DNA of 30,702 bases from Euzebya sp051004735 (GCA_051004735.1 JBPCKA010000050.1:1-30702), one strand, 5' to 3'. Positions 14,925-24,065 are shown, counted from the stretch's first letter. The notes: generated by a model not told the origin, from the letters alone. Numbers and translations are program-made.

Positions 14925-17453
14925 ATGTGGCGGATCGCCTGGGCCAACGTCCGCGGGCATCTGCTCCGCACGTTCGCGACCGCGTTGTCGGTGGTGTTCG
15001 GTGTCGCGTTCGTCACCGGGACCTTCGTGTTCACCGACACCGTGCACGCGGCGTTCGAGCGCCTGTTCGGTTCGACCGTCGAGGGCGCCGACCTCATCGT
15101 GTCGGTAGCGGACACCGGCCAGGCCGACGGTGATGCCTCGCGCGGTGGTGTGCGCACCGACGTGGTCGACACGGTGCGCGACGTCCCGGGCGTCGCCGAC
15201 GCCGAGGCCCGCTTCCGCGGGCTGGCCAAGCTCGCCCGCGACGACGGCACCGCGCTGGGTGGGTTCGGCGCGCTGTTGCAGGGCATCGATGCGCCCCGCA
15301 TGCCGGGCGGGGTCGAACTGCGCAGCGGTGCGCTGCCGTCGGACGATGGCGACGTTGCCATCGACGCCGCGAGTGCCACCGAACTCGACGCCGCGGTCGG
15401 CGACGACGCGCTGCTGCTGCTCAACGGGCCGGCGAAGCCCTACCGCATCTCGGGCATCATCGAGCCGCCGGGCGCGGTCGCCGACCTCGCGGGATCGACG
15501 ACGGTGGTGTTCACCGACGCCGTCGCCGAGCGCCTGTACGGACGCGGCGGTGCGACCTACATCGCCGTGCGTGCCGCCGACGACACCGACCAGACGGAAC
15601 TGCGCGATCGGATCTCGCAGAAGGTGGGCGCCGATCATGTGGTGTTGACGGTCGACGAACTGGTGACCGACTCGGTATCGCAGGTCGGCGAGTTCCTCGG
15701 CTTTCTGACGCGCGGTCTGCTGGTGTTCGCCGGCGCGGCGCTGCTGGTCGGCGCGATCATCATCTTCAACACCTTCGGCATCACCGTGGCGCAACGCACG
15801 CGCGAACTCGCGCTCATGCAGGCGGTCGGCGCCGACAACCGTCAGGTCATGCGTGCGGTGCTGGTGGAGGCGCTGATCGTGGGCACGGCCGGCTCGGGCG
15901 CCGGTGTGGCCGTCGGCGTCGGCGGCGCGGTCGCGCTGCGGGCGCTGTTGCGGCTGGTCGACCTGCCCCTGCCGTCCACCCGTCTGGTCGTGGAGCCCCG
16001 CACGGTCGCGATCGGCTTCGGGGTCGGGGTCGTGGTCACACTGATCGCCGCGGTCGGCCCGGCACTGCGGGCCAGTCACCGCGCACCGGTCGAGGCGCTC
16101 CGCTCGGCGTCGGCCGGCGACCGCACGGTCGTGTCGACGCCGCGTCTGATCGCGGGGGCGCTGTCGGCCGGGATCGCGGCGGCGGTCCTGGTCGGCGCTG
16201 GGCTCGACCGCGGTGGGATGACCGCACTCGCCATCGGTGCGGGCACGCTGATCCTGGCGATCATGCTGCTGGCGCCGCTGGGCGCCGGTCCGCTCACCGC
16301 GTTGATCGGGGTCCCGGTCCGCGCGTTCCGGCAGTTGCCCGGCCTGCTGGCGCGCGCCAACGCGACCCGCAACCCGGGTCGCACCGCCGCGACCGCGACC
16401 GCACTGTTGATCGGGCTCGCGCTGGTGACGTTCGTGCTGATCCTCGTGTCGTCGTTCCGCACGTCGCTCGACCGTGTGATCGTCGAGCAGTTCCGTGCCG
16501 ACTACCAGCTGCAGGCTGTCGACCAGATCGGCTACCCGACCTCGGTCACCGACAGCGCCGACGAGATCGACGGCATCGACCTGGTCAGCGCGGCCAAGGT
16601 GGCGCGCGGCGACGTCAACGGCGTCGAACGCACGCTGGTCGCCGTCGACGCGACGACGTTGCCGTCCGTCTACGACTTCCAGGTGTTCGAGGGCAGTCTC
16701 GACACGTTGCACGACGGCGGGGTGGCGGTCTCCAAGAAGCTGAACATCCCACTGGGCACGACCGTGGCGGTGCGGGTGGGGTCGTCAGGAGCGACGAGCT
16801 CACGTCAGGTGGTCGCACTGACCGACGATCTGCACCTGCCCGGCACCACCCGCGTCGGCCAGGCGCTGGTCGACGTGTCGACGGCAGGCGCTGCGGTCGC
16901 CGGTCAGCAGGACCTCGTGGCCTTCGTCAAGGTCGCGGCCGATGCCGACCGGGCGCGGGTCCGCAAGGCGCTCGAGACGCTGGTCGTCGAGCAGCCCGAC
17001 GTCCGCGTCGCCGACACCGCCGAGCTCCGCGCACAGGTGCGCGACCAGACCGACCGCCTGCTGGGCCTGGTGATCGGTCTCGTGCTGCTGTCGGTCATCA
17101 TCTCGTTCGTCGGTGTGGTCAACGCGCTCGGCCTGTCGGTGGTCGAGCGCACGAGCGAGCTCGGTCTGCTGCAGGCGCTGGGCATGACCCAGCGCCAAGC
17201 GCGGCAGATGATCCGATGGGAATCGGTGATCATCACGATCCTGGGCACCGTGGCCGGTGTGGGGCTCGGCCTGGGGTTCGGCTGGCTCGGCGTGCGGGTG
17301 CTGCGTGACGAGGGACTCACGGCGTTCACGATCCCGACCGAGCAGATCGCGATCGCGGTGCTGGTGATGCTGGTGGCCGGAGTGTTCGCCTCGGTGCTGC
17401 CGGCGCGCCGCGCCAGTCAGGTCGACGTGCTGCGCGCGGTGACGATGGAGTAG
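14925..17453 (+). CDS. FtsX/MacB-type ABC permease, fused two-module form
   Basis: An 842-aa inner-membrane permease partner of the long-tailed ATPase. It has an N-terminal membrane helix (TFATALSVVFGVAFVTGTFV), a large extracytoplasmic domain (~40-255), and a first FtsX core (~255-390) with GAIIIFNTFGITVAQRTREL and ALMQAVGADNRQVMRAV. Two middle helices follow (~405-450). Another helix comes after the NATRNPGRTAATATALL joint, then a second extracytoplasmic domain, and a second FtsX core (705-842) with VVNALGLSVVERTSELGLL, QALGMTQRQARQMIRWES and the closing LPARRASQVDVLRAV. The duplicated layout means one chain could provide both membrane halves. Such exporters move lipoproteins, peptides, lipids or drugs, or act as mechanotransmitters; the substrate is unknown. 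It is translated 3 nt after the ATPase, probably by coupling. Confidence 0.9.
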   Translation: MWRIAWANVRGHLLRTFATALSVVFGVAFVTGTFVFTDTVHAAFERLFGSTVEGADLIVSVADTGQADGDASRGGVRTDVVDTVRDVPGVADAEARFRGLAKLARDDGTALGGFGALLQGIDAPRMPGGVELRSGALPSDDGDVAIDAASATELDAAVGDDALLLLNGPAKPYRISGIIEPPGAVADLAGSTTVVFTDAVAERLYGRGGATYIAVRAADDTDQTELRDRISQKVGADHVVLTVDELVTDSVSQVGEFLGFLTRGLLVFAGAALLVGAIIIFNTFGITVAQRTRELALMQAVGADNRQVMRAVLVEALIVGTAGSGAGVAVGVGGAVALRALLRLVDLPLPSTRLVVEPRTVAIGFGVGVVVTLIAAVGPALRASHRAPVEALRSASAGDRTVVSTPRLIAGALSAGIAAAVLVGAGLDRGGMTALAIGAGTLILAIMLLAPLGAGPLTALIGVPVRAFRQLPGLLARANATRNPGRTAATATALLIGLALVTFVLILVSSFRTSLDRVIVEQFRADYQLQAVDQIGYPTSVTDSADEIDGIDLVSAAKVARGDVNGVERTLVAVDATTLPSVYDFQVFEGSLDTLHDGGVAVSKKLNIPLGTTVAVRVGSSGATSSRQVVALTDDLHLPGTTRVGQALVDVSTAGAAVAGQQDLVAFVKVAADADRARVRKALETLVVEQPDVRVADTAELRAQVRDQTDRLLGLVIGLVLLSVIISFVGVVNALGLSVVERTSELGLLQALGMTQRQARQMIRWESVIITILGTVAGVGLGLGFGWLGVRVLRDEGLTAFTIPTEQIAIAVLVMLVAGVFASVLPARRASQVDVLRAVTME

Positions 17454-17514
17454 CGGCGGGACCGGCGCCGCGGCTACGCGATCCGCACCTGCCGACGATG
17501 ATCACGCGGGCGGA

Positions 17515-17542
17515 TTGCGGCACCCGACGCGCTGCTTATACT
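17515..17542 (+). promoter_or_regulatory. predicted hppA promoter (TTGCGG-16-TATACT)
   Basis: A -35-like TTGCGG (17515-17520) and a near-consensus -10 TATACT (17537-17542) are separated by 16 nt. Transcription would start near 17549, leaving a leader of about 160 nt before the hppA ATG. It is the clearest plus-strand promoter in the window. Confidence 0.6.
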
Positions 17543-17710
17543 CGACGCAGGTTCGCGGAGCCTGGTTCCACGCGCGTTGGACAGGTTTCGGCAGGACAAC
17601 GACTTCTGGGCACACACTCGCGCCCCCGCTCACTGCCTCGTTCGGGCGTCGTCGCGCGAGATGAGCACTTGGCTGCCGTGCCGAGTCCCAAGCGAGGAGA
17701 ACCAAGCCCA
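17543..17710 (+). other. long hppA 5' leader
   Basis: About 160 nt between the predicted promoter and ATG 17711, ending with a good ribosome site (GAGGAG at 17694-17699). I recognised no known riboswitch core. A possible CGCCC...GGGCG pairing is present but weak. An in-frame extension of hppA through this leader (to 17498) is unlikely, since the membrane protein starts cleanly at 17711. Confidence 0.4.
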
Positions 17711-19813
17711 ATGACTGCCACGCCTGTGGTCAGTGTGCTGACCGCGATCGCCGGTCTCGCACTCGCCGGATACTTCTACACCGTCGTCAAGGCCGCCGAC
17801 CCCGGCAACGAGCGTATGGTCGAGCTGATGGTGGCGATCCAGGAGGGCTCCCGCGCGTTCCTCCAGCGTGAGTACCGCTGGATCGCGGTCTTCGTCGGTG
17901 TCATGACGGTCCTGATCTTCGCGTTTCTCGACTACGGCCGACCCTGGGGCGCCATCGCGTACCTGTTCGGTGCGGGACTGTCGGGACTTGCCGGGTTCAT
18001 CGGCATGACGGTCGCGACCATGGCCAACGCGCGCACCACCCAGGCCGCACGCACCGGACCGCAGCTGGCGCTGCCGCTCGCCTTCCGTGGCGGCGCCGTG
18101 ATGGGCTTCTCGGTCGCGGGACTGTCACTGTTCGGCCTGGGTCTGAGCTACATCATGTTCGTGCAGGTGCTCGAGGTCGATCAGCCGTTCCAGGTGCTGA
18201 CCACCTTCGGCCTCGGCGCCAGCTCGATCGCACTGTTCGCCCGCATCGGTGGCGGCATCTACACCAAGGCCGCCGACATGGGCGCCGACCTGGTCGGCAA
18301 GGTCGAGGCGGGGATCCCCGAGGATGATCCCCGCAACCCGGCCACGATCGCAGACAACGTCGGGGACAACGTCGGCGACGTCGCCGGTATGGGAGCGGAC
18401 CTGTTTGAGTCCTACGCCGGTTCGATCGTCGCCCCGATCATCCTGAGCGCCCTGCTGTTCGGTGGGTTCCTCGGCAACGGCGCGATCAGTGGGGAGATCA
18501 GCGAGATCCCCGGCGGATCGCTATTGGAGGCCACCTACCTGTTCCCCCTGCTGGTGGCTGGCATCGGCATGATCGCCTCGATCATCGGTGCCCTGCTGGT
18601 GCGGGGGCGTGAGGGAAAGTCGCTGTCCTCACAGCTGCACTTCGGCACCAACCTGGCGATGATCATCACGGGCCTGGTGTCGCTGGTGGCGGGTGCGATC
18701 GTGTTCGCCGGGGTGCCGGAGTTCGACAACGGCTGGTTGCTGGGCGCTGTCATCATCATCGGACTGCTGGCCGGCTACGCCATCGGCTTCGTCAGCGAGT
18801 ACTACACCTCTGACCACTACTCCCCCGTCAAGAAGTTGGCCGGACAGTCCGAGACGGGACCGGCCACCGTCATCATTGCCGGGATCGCCGACGGCATGCT
18901 GTCGACCGTCGCCAGCGTCATCTTGATCGTGGGCGCCCTGGCCGCCTCATACGGTTTGGGTGAGGCCGCGTTCAACATCGCCAACGGCGGTCTGTACGCC
19001 GCCGCCCTGGCCGCGATCGGCATGCTGGCCACCACCGGTGCGGTCGTCGCGGTCGACGCCTACGGCCCGATCTCTGACAACGCCGGCGGGATTGCCGAGA
19101 TGGCCCACCTTCCCCCGGAGGTCCGCGAGGTCACCGACGGTCTGGACAGCCTGGGCAACACCACGGCTGCAGTGGCCAAGGGCTTTGCCATCGGCTCGGC
19201 CGCCCTGACGGCGCTGGCCCTGTTCCGCTCCTACACCGCCGCGGTGGGTCTTGAGGTCATCGACCTGACCTCCGTGGCCGTCATCAGCGGACTGTTCCTG
19301 GGGTCGATGTCGACCTTCGCCTTCGCGGCGCTGACCTTGAAGTCGGTTGGCCGCGCGGCACAGGCCATGATCGTGGAGGTCCGCCGGCAGTTCGCCGAGA
19401 TCCCCGGCCTGCGGGAAGGTGCCGTGGGCGTCAAACCTGACTCGGCCCGTTGTGTCGACATCTCCACCTCTGCGTCGTTGCGCGAGATGGTGATCCCCGG
19501 ATCGCTTGCGGTCATCCTCCCGTTGGTCGTCGGCTTCGTCAGCCCCGAGGCATTGGGCGGCCTGCTGGCCGGCGCGCTGTCGACCGGGTTCATGCTGGCC
19601 ATCTTCATGGCCAACGCCGGGGGCGCATGGGACAACGCCAAGAAGTACATCGAGGCAGGAAACCTGGGCGGCAAGGGGTCGGACAACCACAAGGCCGCCG
19701 TCACCGGCGACACCGTGGGTGACCCGTTCAAGGACACCTCTGGCCCCGCGATGAACATCCTGATCAAGGTCATGACCATCGTCAGCCTGGTGTTCGCCCC
19801 CGCGTTCCTCTGA
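17711..19813 (+). CDS. hppA: membrane-bound ion-pumping pyrophosphatase, predicted K+-dependent
   Basis: A 700-aa integral membrane pyrophosphatase that couples PPi hydrolysis to H+ (or Na+) export. The substrate/Mg site is at residues ~189-240: DMGADLVGKVEAGIPEDDP, ATIADNVGDNVGDVAGMGAD and LFESYAGS. A second conserved block is AVDAYGPISDNAGGIAEMA. The C-terminal block has NAGGAWDNAKKYIEAG, then KGSDNHKAAVTGDTVGDPFK and TSGPAMNILIKV. The subclass motif reads GNTTAAVAKG (482 on), with Ala where K+-independent enzymes carry Lys, so this is predicted to need K+. Whether it pumps H+, Na+ or both is not settled here. ATG 17711 has GAGGAG 11 nt upstream. It is flanked by the exporter permease and a YibE/F gene. 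The hppA gene near bldG and topA is a conserved actinobacterial arrangement. Confidence 0.96.
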   Translation: MTATPVVSVLTAIAGLALAGYFYTVVKAADPGNERMVELMVAIQEGSRAFLQREYRWIAVFVGVMTVLIFAFLDYGRPWGAIAYLFGAGLSGLAGFIGMTVATMANARTTQAARTGPQLALPLAFRGGAVMGFSVAGLSLFGLGLSYIMFVQVLEVDQPFQVLTTFGLGASSIALFARIGGGIYTKAADMGADLVGKVEAGIPEDDPRNPATIADNVGDNVGDVAGMGADLFESYAGSIVAPIILSALLFGGFLGNGAISGEISEIPGGSLLEATYLFPLLVAGIGMIASIIGALLVRGREGKSLSSQLHFGTNLAMIITGLVSLVAGAIVFAGVPEFDNGWLLGAVIIIGLLAGYAIGFVSEYYTSDHYSPVKKLAGQSETGPATVIIAGIADGMLSTVASVILIVGALAASYGLGEAAFNIANGGLYAAALAAIGMLATTGAVVAVDAYGPISDNAGGIAEMAHLPPEVREVTDGLDSLGNTTAAVAKGFAIGSAALTALALFRSYTAAVGLEVIDLTSVAVISGLFLGSMSTFAFAALTLKSVGRAAQAMIVEVRRQFAEIPGLREGAVGVKPDSARCVDISTSASLREMVIPGSLAVILPLVVGFVSPEALGGLLAGALSTGFMLAIFMANAGGAWDNAKKYIEAGNLGGKGSDNHKAAVTGDTVGDPFKDTSGPAMNILIKVMTIVSLVFAPAFL

Positions 19814-19830
19814 GACAGCGCCGCTGGCGG

Positions 19831-19836
19831 TAGCGT
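19831..19836 (+). promoter_or_regulatory. predicted -10 (TAGCGT) close to the YibE/F start
   Basis: TAGCGT lies 8 nt before ATG 19845 in the 31-nt gap after hppA, with no Shine-Dalgarno sequence. It may drive a leaderless transcript independent of hppA read-through. Confidence 0.35.
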
Positions 19837-19844
19837 GGCCCGGG

Positions 19845-21173
19845 ATGACCGGGATCCGCCGCCGCCAGCAGGCCCTGACCGCCTTCGTTCTGGGCCTGGC
19901 CGTCCTGACCGTCATCGGTCTGGCCGTGCTCTATCCCTACGGCGGCCCGCCCGAAGCCGACCAGCAGGGCTTCGCCCAGCAGGGTGAGGCGCCGATCGAC
20001 GCCGAAATCTTGGCGGTCCGCGAGTTGGGGCCCGCCGACGACGGTTTCAGCCTTCCGGGCGCCATTGCGGTGTCGGTTGACGTCCGCACCGACGACGGCC
20101 GCCGGCTGACGATTGAGACGGTGGACGAGACCGGGGGCTATGCACCGGGCAAGGCGGTCCGAATCGCGCAGATCAACGCGGTCGACCTTGAAGAGCAGTA
20201 CGCCATCGTCGACTTCCAGCGCGGACTCCCGCTGGCGCTGCTGGCCGTCGCGTTCGGGTTGGCTGTGATCATGCTGGGCCGCTGGCAGGGCGTTCGGGCA
20301 CTGATCGGGCTGGTGGCCTCGGCCCTGTTGATCGTCGGGTTTGCGATCCCCGCCCTGCTGGCCGGTCGCGACCCGACGTTGGTCGCCATCGTGGTTGCCA
20401 TGGCGGTCATGTTGGTGACGTTGCCGCTCAGCCACGGTTGGTCGTTGACGACCAAGGCCGCGGTCGCCGGCACCGCGGTGGCGTTGTTGTCCACCGTCGG
20501 GTTGGCGCTGCTGAGCGTGGAGGCGACCAACCTGACCGGGTTGTCCAGCGAGGACGTGCAGTTCCTGCGCTTTGCCACCGGCCAGGCCGTGGACGTTCGC
20601 GGCCTGTTGCTTGCGGGGATCATCGTGGGGACGCTGGGGGTGTTGGATGATGTGACCGTCAGCCAGGTTTCGACGGTGGCCGCCCTGCGACGCGCCGATC
20701 CTTCTGCTTCGGACCGAAGGATCTTCAGCGAGGCGTTGCGGGTCGGACGTGACCACATCGCCGCCACCGTCAACACCCTGTTCCTGGCCTACGCCGGCGC
20801 GACCCTGCCCCTGTTGATCCTGTTCACCGTCGGCGGTGGTCCGATCGCTGAGACCCTGACCAGTGAACTGGTCGCCCAGGAGATCGTGCGGACCATGGTC
20901 GGCTCGATCGGGCTGGTCTTGGCCGTGCCGTTCACCACCGCGGTCGCGGCGGCGACGATGGACCCACGCGCGCCCCTTGCCCACGCACACGGCGCCCTGG
21001 TGACAGACAGGGTGGTCGTGCCTGCGCGGACCACCCGCCCCACCCCGGTGGCCTCTTCGGAGTCCCCAGCAGACGGTACGCCCCCAGACACTGCGAAAGG
21101 GGACAGTCCGTCGAAGGACACGGAGTGGGAGGAGTCCCTACGAAACGCCTATGGCCTCGACGAATCGCCCTGA
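19845..21173 (+). CDS. YibE/F family polytopic membrane protein
   Basis: A 442-aa protein of the YibE/F family (function not established). The order is one N-terminal membrane helix (FVLGLAVLTVIGLAVLYPYG), an extracytoplasmic beta-rich segment of ~100 residues (AEILAVRELGPADDG, VSVDVRTDDGRRLTIETVDE), then seven or so helices beginning LPLALLAVAFGLAVIMLGRW. The conserved family core GTLGVLDDVTVSQVSTVAAL is present, followed by AATVNTLFLAYAGATLPLLI. The C-terminal ~65 residues are hydrophilic, Pro/Thr/Ser-rich and probably disordered. It follows hppA by 31 nt on the same strand, so co-transcription is possible. It converges on the glycosidase gene with its stop directly abutting that gene's stop. 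Confidence 0.88.
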   Translation: MTGIRRRQQALTAFVLGLAVLTVIGLAVLYPYGGPPEADQQGFAQQGEAPIDAEILAVRELGPADDGFSLPGAIAVSVDVRTDDGRRLTIETVDETGGYAPGKAVRIAQINAVDLEEQYAIVDFQRGLPLALLAVAFGLAVIMLGRWQGVRALIGLVASALLIVGFAIPALLAGRDPTLVAIVVAMAVMLVTLPLSHGWSLTTKAAVAGTAVALLSTVGLALLSVEATNLTGLSSEDVQFLRFATGQAVDVRGLLLAGIIVGTLGVLDDVTVSQVSTVAALRRADPSASDRRIFSEALRVGRDHIAATVNTLFLAYAGATLPLLILFTVGGGPIAETLTSELVAQEIVRTMVGSIGLVLAVPFTTAVAAATMDPRAPLAHAHGALVTDRVVVPARTTRPTPVASSESPADGTPPDTAKGDSPSKDTEWEESLRNAYGLDESP

Positions 21174-23132
21174 TCAGGCAAACGTGACCGTGGCCGTTCC
21201 CTGGTGGTCACACGTGATCGACAACGTCTTGCCGCCAAGCGCGGTCACCACGGACAGATCGGCAACGGCCGCCTTGATCGGATCAACCGAGATGCGGTTG
21301 CCGGGCACATCTGCGTCCAAGCCCAAAATGGTCCGTAGGAAAGACAAGGGGGCCGTCGCACTCCAGGCCTGGGGGCTGCAACTGGACGGATAGGCGATGA
21401 CATCACCGGTTGTGTCCAGACCCCCAAAGATCTCGGGAAGCCGCCCCCCGTCCAGGCTCGCGACATCCATCAACCGGTCAATGACCGCCCAGGCCTGTTG
21501 GTGCAGCCCATAGCGGCGAAGGCCGCTGGCGATGATGGCGTTGTCATGGGGCCACACCGAACCCAGGTGATACCCCATCGGGTTGTAGGCGACTTCTCTG
21601 GCCGACAATGTCCGAACCCCCCAGGCACACAGCATGTCTGCTGCGGTCAGCCGTTGGCCCACCGCCGCGGCCATCTCGGCGTCCACCGCTTCGGCCCACA
21701 GACAATGCCCCATGTTGGAGGATGCGACCCGCAACGGTCGTTTCTGGCCATCCAGGGCCATGGCGATGATGCGGTCCTCGGGCAACCAGAAATCCCGTCG
21801 GAACGCCACCTGCGATTCATCGGCCAGCTTTCGCAGCGCGGTGACCTGGGTGTGATCGCCAAACGCCTCCTCCAGGTCGGCAAGGTCACGCCTGGCACGG
21901 ATCGCATACGCCTGCACCTCACACAGTGCGATGGGCCCGACCGCCTGACTGCCGTCGGCGTGGACCATCGCGTCGCCGGAGTCCTTCCATCCCTGGTTTT
22001 CAAGCCCGCCGGTGTGCGACCCGTACTCGATCCAGCCGTCGCCATCTGCGTCACCGTCACCTGCGCACCACTCCATGGCCGCGCGCGCTGCCGGCAACAA
22101 CCCTGCGATCCGTTCGGCGTCAGCACCGAAGCGAAAGGCCTCGGCCAACAAGATGACAAACAGCGGTGGAGCGTCGACGGTGCCGTAGTACGGCTCGCCG
22201 GAGTCGGTGGTGAACACCTCCAAACCACCGCTGCGCAGCTCGTGCAGGATCCGACCGGGCTGCTCCAGACGGTGCGGCACATCATGTCGCCCTTGGTAGA
22301 ACGCCAACACCTCCAGCAAGGTCACCGCCCCGTCGACGTCGGCGATCAGGCGGTTGTAGGCCGTCAGCAGACTGTCTCGTCCGAAGAGGGCCAAAAACCA
22401 CGGCGCCCCGGCAGCGGGCACCGGTCGTGCCGTCGCATCGTCGATGATCGTCAAGGCGTTGACGTCGGCGACCGCCGAGGTCACTGCCGCCGCCCAGCGC
22501 CGGTCGGGACTGTGCACCTGCAACTGCGGGGCCTGGGCTGGGGGCACCACCGCGGGTCGGTCGTTCCAGGTGGGTATGACCTGCAACAGGGCGGTGGAGG
22601 GGCTGCCGGGTGCCACGGACATGGTGGCCGTGATGCCGCCCTCGACCGGGGTCATGGTGCGGTCTGGGCTGTGAATCGTGACGGCCATCCGGCCCGACTG
22701 GACGCTGAGGCTGTCTTTTGTCATGTCGTAGGGATGACCCGGCGCCGCACCGACGCCCTTGTGCAGGGTGGCGAAGTCGGTTTCGACAGTGGCGGTGACC
22801 TGACACTCAAGCGGCGTGCTGAAGGCACACAGTTCGTAGGCGTCGGTCATGGTCGGGCCCACCGTCCGGGTGCGGATCAACAGCGCAGTAGGTACCCCGA
22901 ACGCGTCGGTCTGGACCGCCCAGACCTGCCTGGCGGTATCGGCGTCCTGGCGGGTGGAGGACAATAGGGGCGGTTCACGCCCATCCACGGTCACGGTCAT
23001 CTTTGACAGGACCCGGACATCGCGGTGGTACAGCCCCAGGTGTGACCCGGGTTCGATGCGACCATCGCGGTCGGTCACCGCCACCGTCGACCCGTTGACC
23101 AAGTTGACGGTGGCGGCCAGAAGGTCGTCCAA
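21174..23132 (-). CDS. glycogen-debranching-type glycosidase (amylo-alpha-1,6-glucosidase family)
   Basis: A 652-aa cytosolic protein without a signal peptide. Residues ~8-195 form the N-terminal beta domain of bacterial glycogen-debranching-like enzymes (VNLVNGSTVAVTDRDGRIEP, GLYHRDVRVLSKM). Residues ~215-640 form the (alpha/alpha)6 glycosidase domain with PWFLALFGRDSLLTAY (244-259), YYGTVDAPPLFVILLAEAF, ENQGWKDSGDAMVHADGS (378-395) and NPMGYHLGSVWPHDNAII (517-534). The acidic residues in the last two motifs are candidate catalytic residues. It is the last gene of the sugar operon and starts with TTG 23132, 3 nt after the malG-like stop, with an AAGGG 7 nt before. It probably trims the imported oligosaccharide inside the cell. 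Exact linkage specificity cannot be read. Confidence 0.87.
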   Translation of the reverse strand: MDDLLAATVNLVNGSTVAVTDRDGRIEPGSHLGLYHRDVRVLSKMTVTVDGREPPLLSSTRQDADTARQVWAVQTDAFGVPTALLIRTRTVGPTMTDAYELCAFSTPLECQVTATVETDFATLHKGVGAAPGHPYDMTKDSLSVQSGRMAVTIHSPDRTMTPVEGGITATMSVAPGSPSTALLQVIPTWNDRPAVVPPAQAPQLQVHSPDRRWAAAVTSAVADVNALTIIDDATARPVPAAGAPWFLALFGRDSLLTAYNRLIADVDGAVTLLEVLAFYQGRHDVPHRLEQPGRILHELRSGGLEVFTTDSGEPYYGTVDAPPLFVILLAEAFRFGADAERIAGLLPAARAAMEWCAGDGDADGDGWIEYGSHTGGLENQGWKDSGDAMVHADGSQAVGPIALCEVQAYAIRARRDLADLEEAFGDHTQVTALRKLADESQVAFRRDFWLPEDRIIAMALDGQKRPLRVASSNMGHCLWAEAVDAEMAAAVGQRLTAADMLCAWGVRTLSAREVAYNPMGYHLGSVWPHDNAIIASGLRRYGLHQQAWAVIDRLMDVASLDGGRLPEIFGGLDTTGDVIAYPSSCSPQAWSATAPLSFLRTILGLDADVPGNRISVDPIKAAVADLSVVTALGGKTLSITCDHQGTATVTFA

Positions 23133-23135
23133 CGG

Positions 23136-24065
23136 CTAACCCTTGACGCCGGTGGCGGCGACACCCTGGACGAAGTAGCGCTGGAAGCTGAAGAACACGA
23201 TGGCGACCGGAATGGTCGACAACATCGACCCGGCCAGTTCGAACGGGTAGTCGCGGGCTTCGCCGACCGACCCGGTGGCCAGGGCCAAGAACACGGGGAC
23301 TGTGTTCAGGTCCGAACGACTAGGGGCGGCGATCAGGGGATGCAAGAACTCATTCCAGGCACCTTGGAACGACAGGATCGTCAGCGCGATCAGGGCGGGG
23401 GTGGCCAGGGGAAGGATGACCCTCCAGAAGGTATGAAAGATCGAGGCACCGTCGATCCTGGCGGCCTCTTCGATCTCGACCGGGACCGATTCGAAGAACT
23501 GTTTCATCAAGAAGATACCGAACGCGTCCACGGCCAGCGGCAGGATCCGCCCACCCCAGGTGTTCAGCAACCCCAGTTCGCCAAGGACCAGGAACCGGGG
23601 GATGGCCAAGACGATGGCCGGGATGGCCAACGTGGCGACGATCAACGCGAAAATGATTTTGCGGCCGGGAAAGTCAAGGCGGGCCAGTGCATACCCAGCC
23701 AAGCTGTTCAAAAACACTCGACCCAAGGTCACGAACGCGGTGACCACGACGCTGACGAACACCGCCCGCCAAAATCCTTGGCTTGCCAACCGGCTGTAGG
23801 CCGACGCGGTGACCGGGTCGGGAATCAACGACAAGCCGTCGTTGGCAGCTTCTGGTCGGGTCTTCAGCGAGTTGACGACCGCCAGCACGAACGGGGTGAT
23901 GAAGATCAGCGCGAAGAAGATCAGCGCCGCGTAGCCAAGCACCCGTTTGCTGATCTGTTGCCACCATGGTTGGCGTGCATCGGCGGAGACGGGCGGGTCA
24001 GCGGGTGGGGCTGTTCCTCCGTCGTCGGGTTGAGGACTTTTGGTGTCGGTTGTGGCTGTGGCCAT
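23136..24065 (-). CDS. carbohydrate ABC transporter permease, MalG type
   Basis: A 309-aa CUT1-family inner-membrane permease. A disordered, Pro/Asp-rich N-terminus of ~40 residues precedes six membrane helices, starting with VLGYAALIFFALIFITPFVL. The EAA loop that docks the ATPase is PVEIEEAARIDGASIFHTFW, followed by RVILPLATPAL. It ends in the usual GVKG. The long upstream open frame (to 24569) overlaps the malF-like gene and is a shadow. ATG 24065 lies 5 nt after that gene's stop. It is the partner of the gene upstream. No ATP-binding subunit is encoded in the operon. Confidence 0.93.
   Translation of the reverse strand: MATATTDTKSPQPDDGGTAPPADPPVSADARQPWWQQISKRVLGYAALIFFALIFITPFVLAVVNSLKTRPEAANDGLSLIPDPVTASAYSRLASQGFWRAVFVSVVVTAFVTLGRVFLNSLAGYALARLDFPGRKIIFALIVATLAIPAIVLAIPRFLVLGELGLLNTWGGRILPLAVDAFGIFLMKQFFESVPVEIEEAARIDGASIFHTFWRVILPLATPALIALTILSFQGAWNEFLHPLIAAPSRSDLNTVPVFLALATGSVGEARDYPFELAGSMLSTIPVAIVFFSFQRYFVQGVAATGVKG

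Noticed and set aside
13243..15108. 621-aa plus-strand frame and a 459-aa minus-strand frame over the ATPase tail
   Set aside because: The ATPase frame continues from a real domain to a stop 3 nt before its partner gene; the others are Thr/Pro/Arg or Gly/Val low-complexity shadows that begin inside the ATPase domain or the tail.
14886..16712. 608-aa minus-strand open frame opposite the permease
   Set aside because: Its translation is dominated by Arg, Asp and Gln from reversed Ala/Val/Leu codons; the plus strand clearly encodes an FtsX permease.
17543..17710. Known riboswitch (fluoride, c-di-AMP or similar) in the hppA leader
   Set aside because: No matching conserved core was seen by eye; left as an unexplained leader.
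17454..17710. Assembly chimera at the left edge of hppA
   Set aside because: Composition changes only mildly, and the topA-hppA-bldG order on both sides matches the known actinobacterial neighbourhood, so a real continuous contig is more likely.
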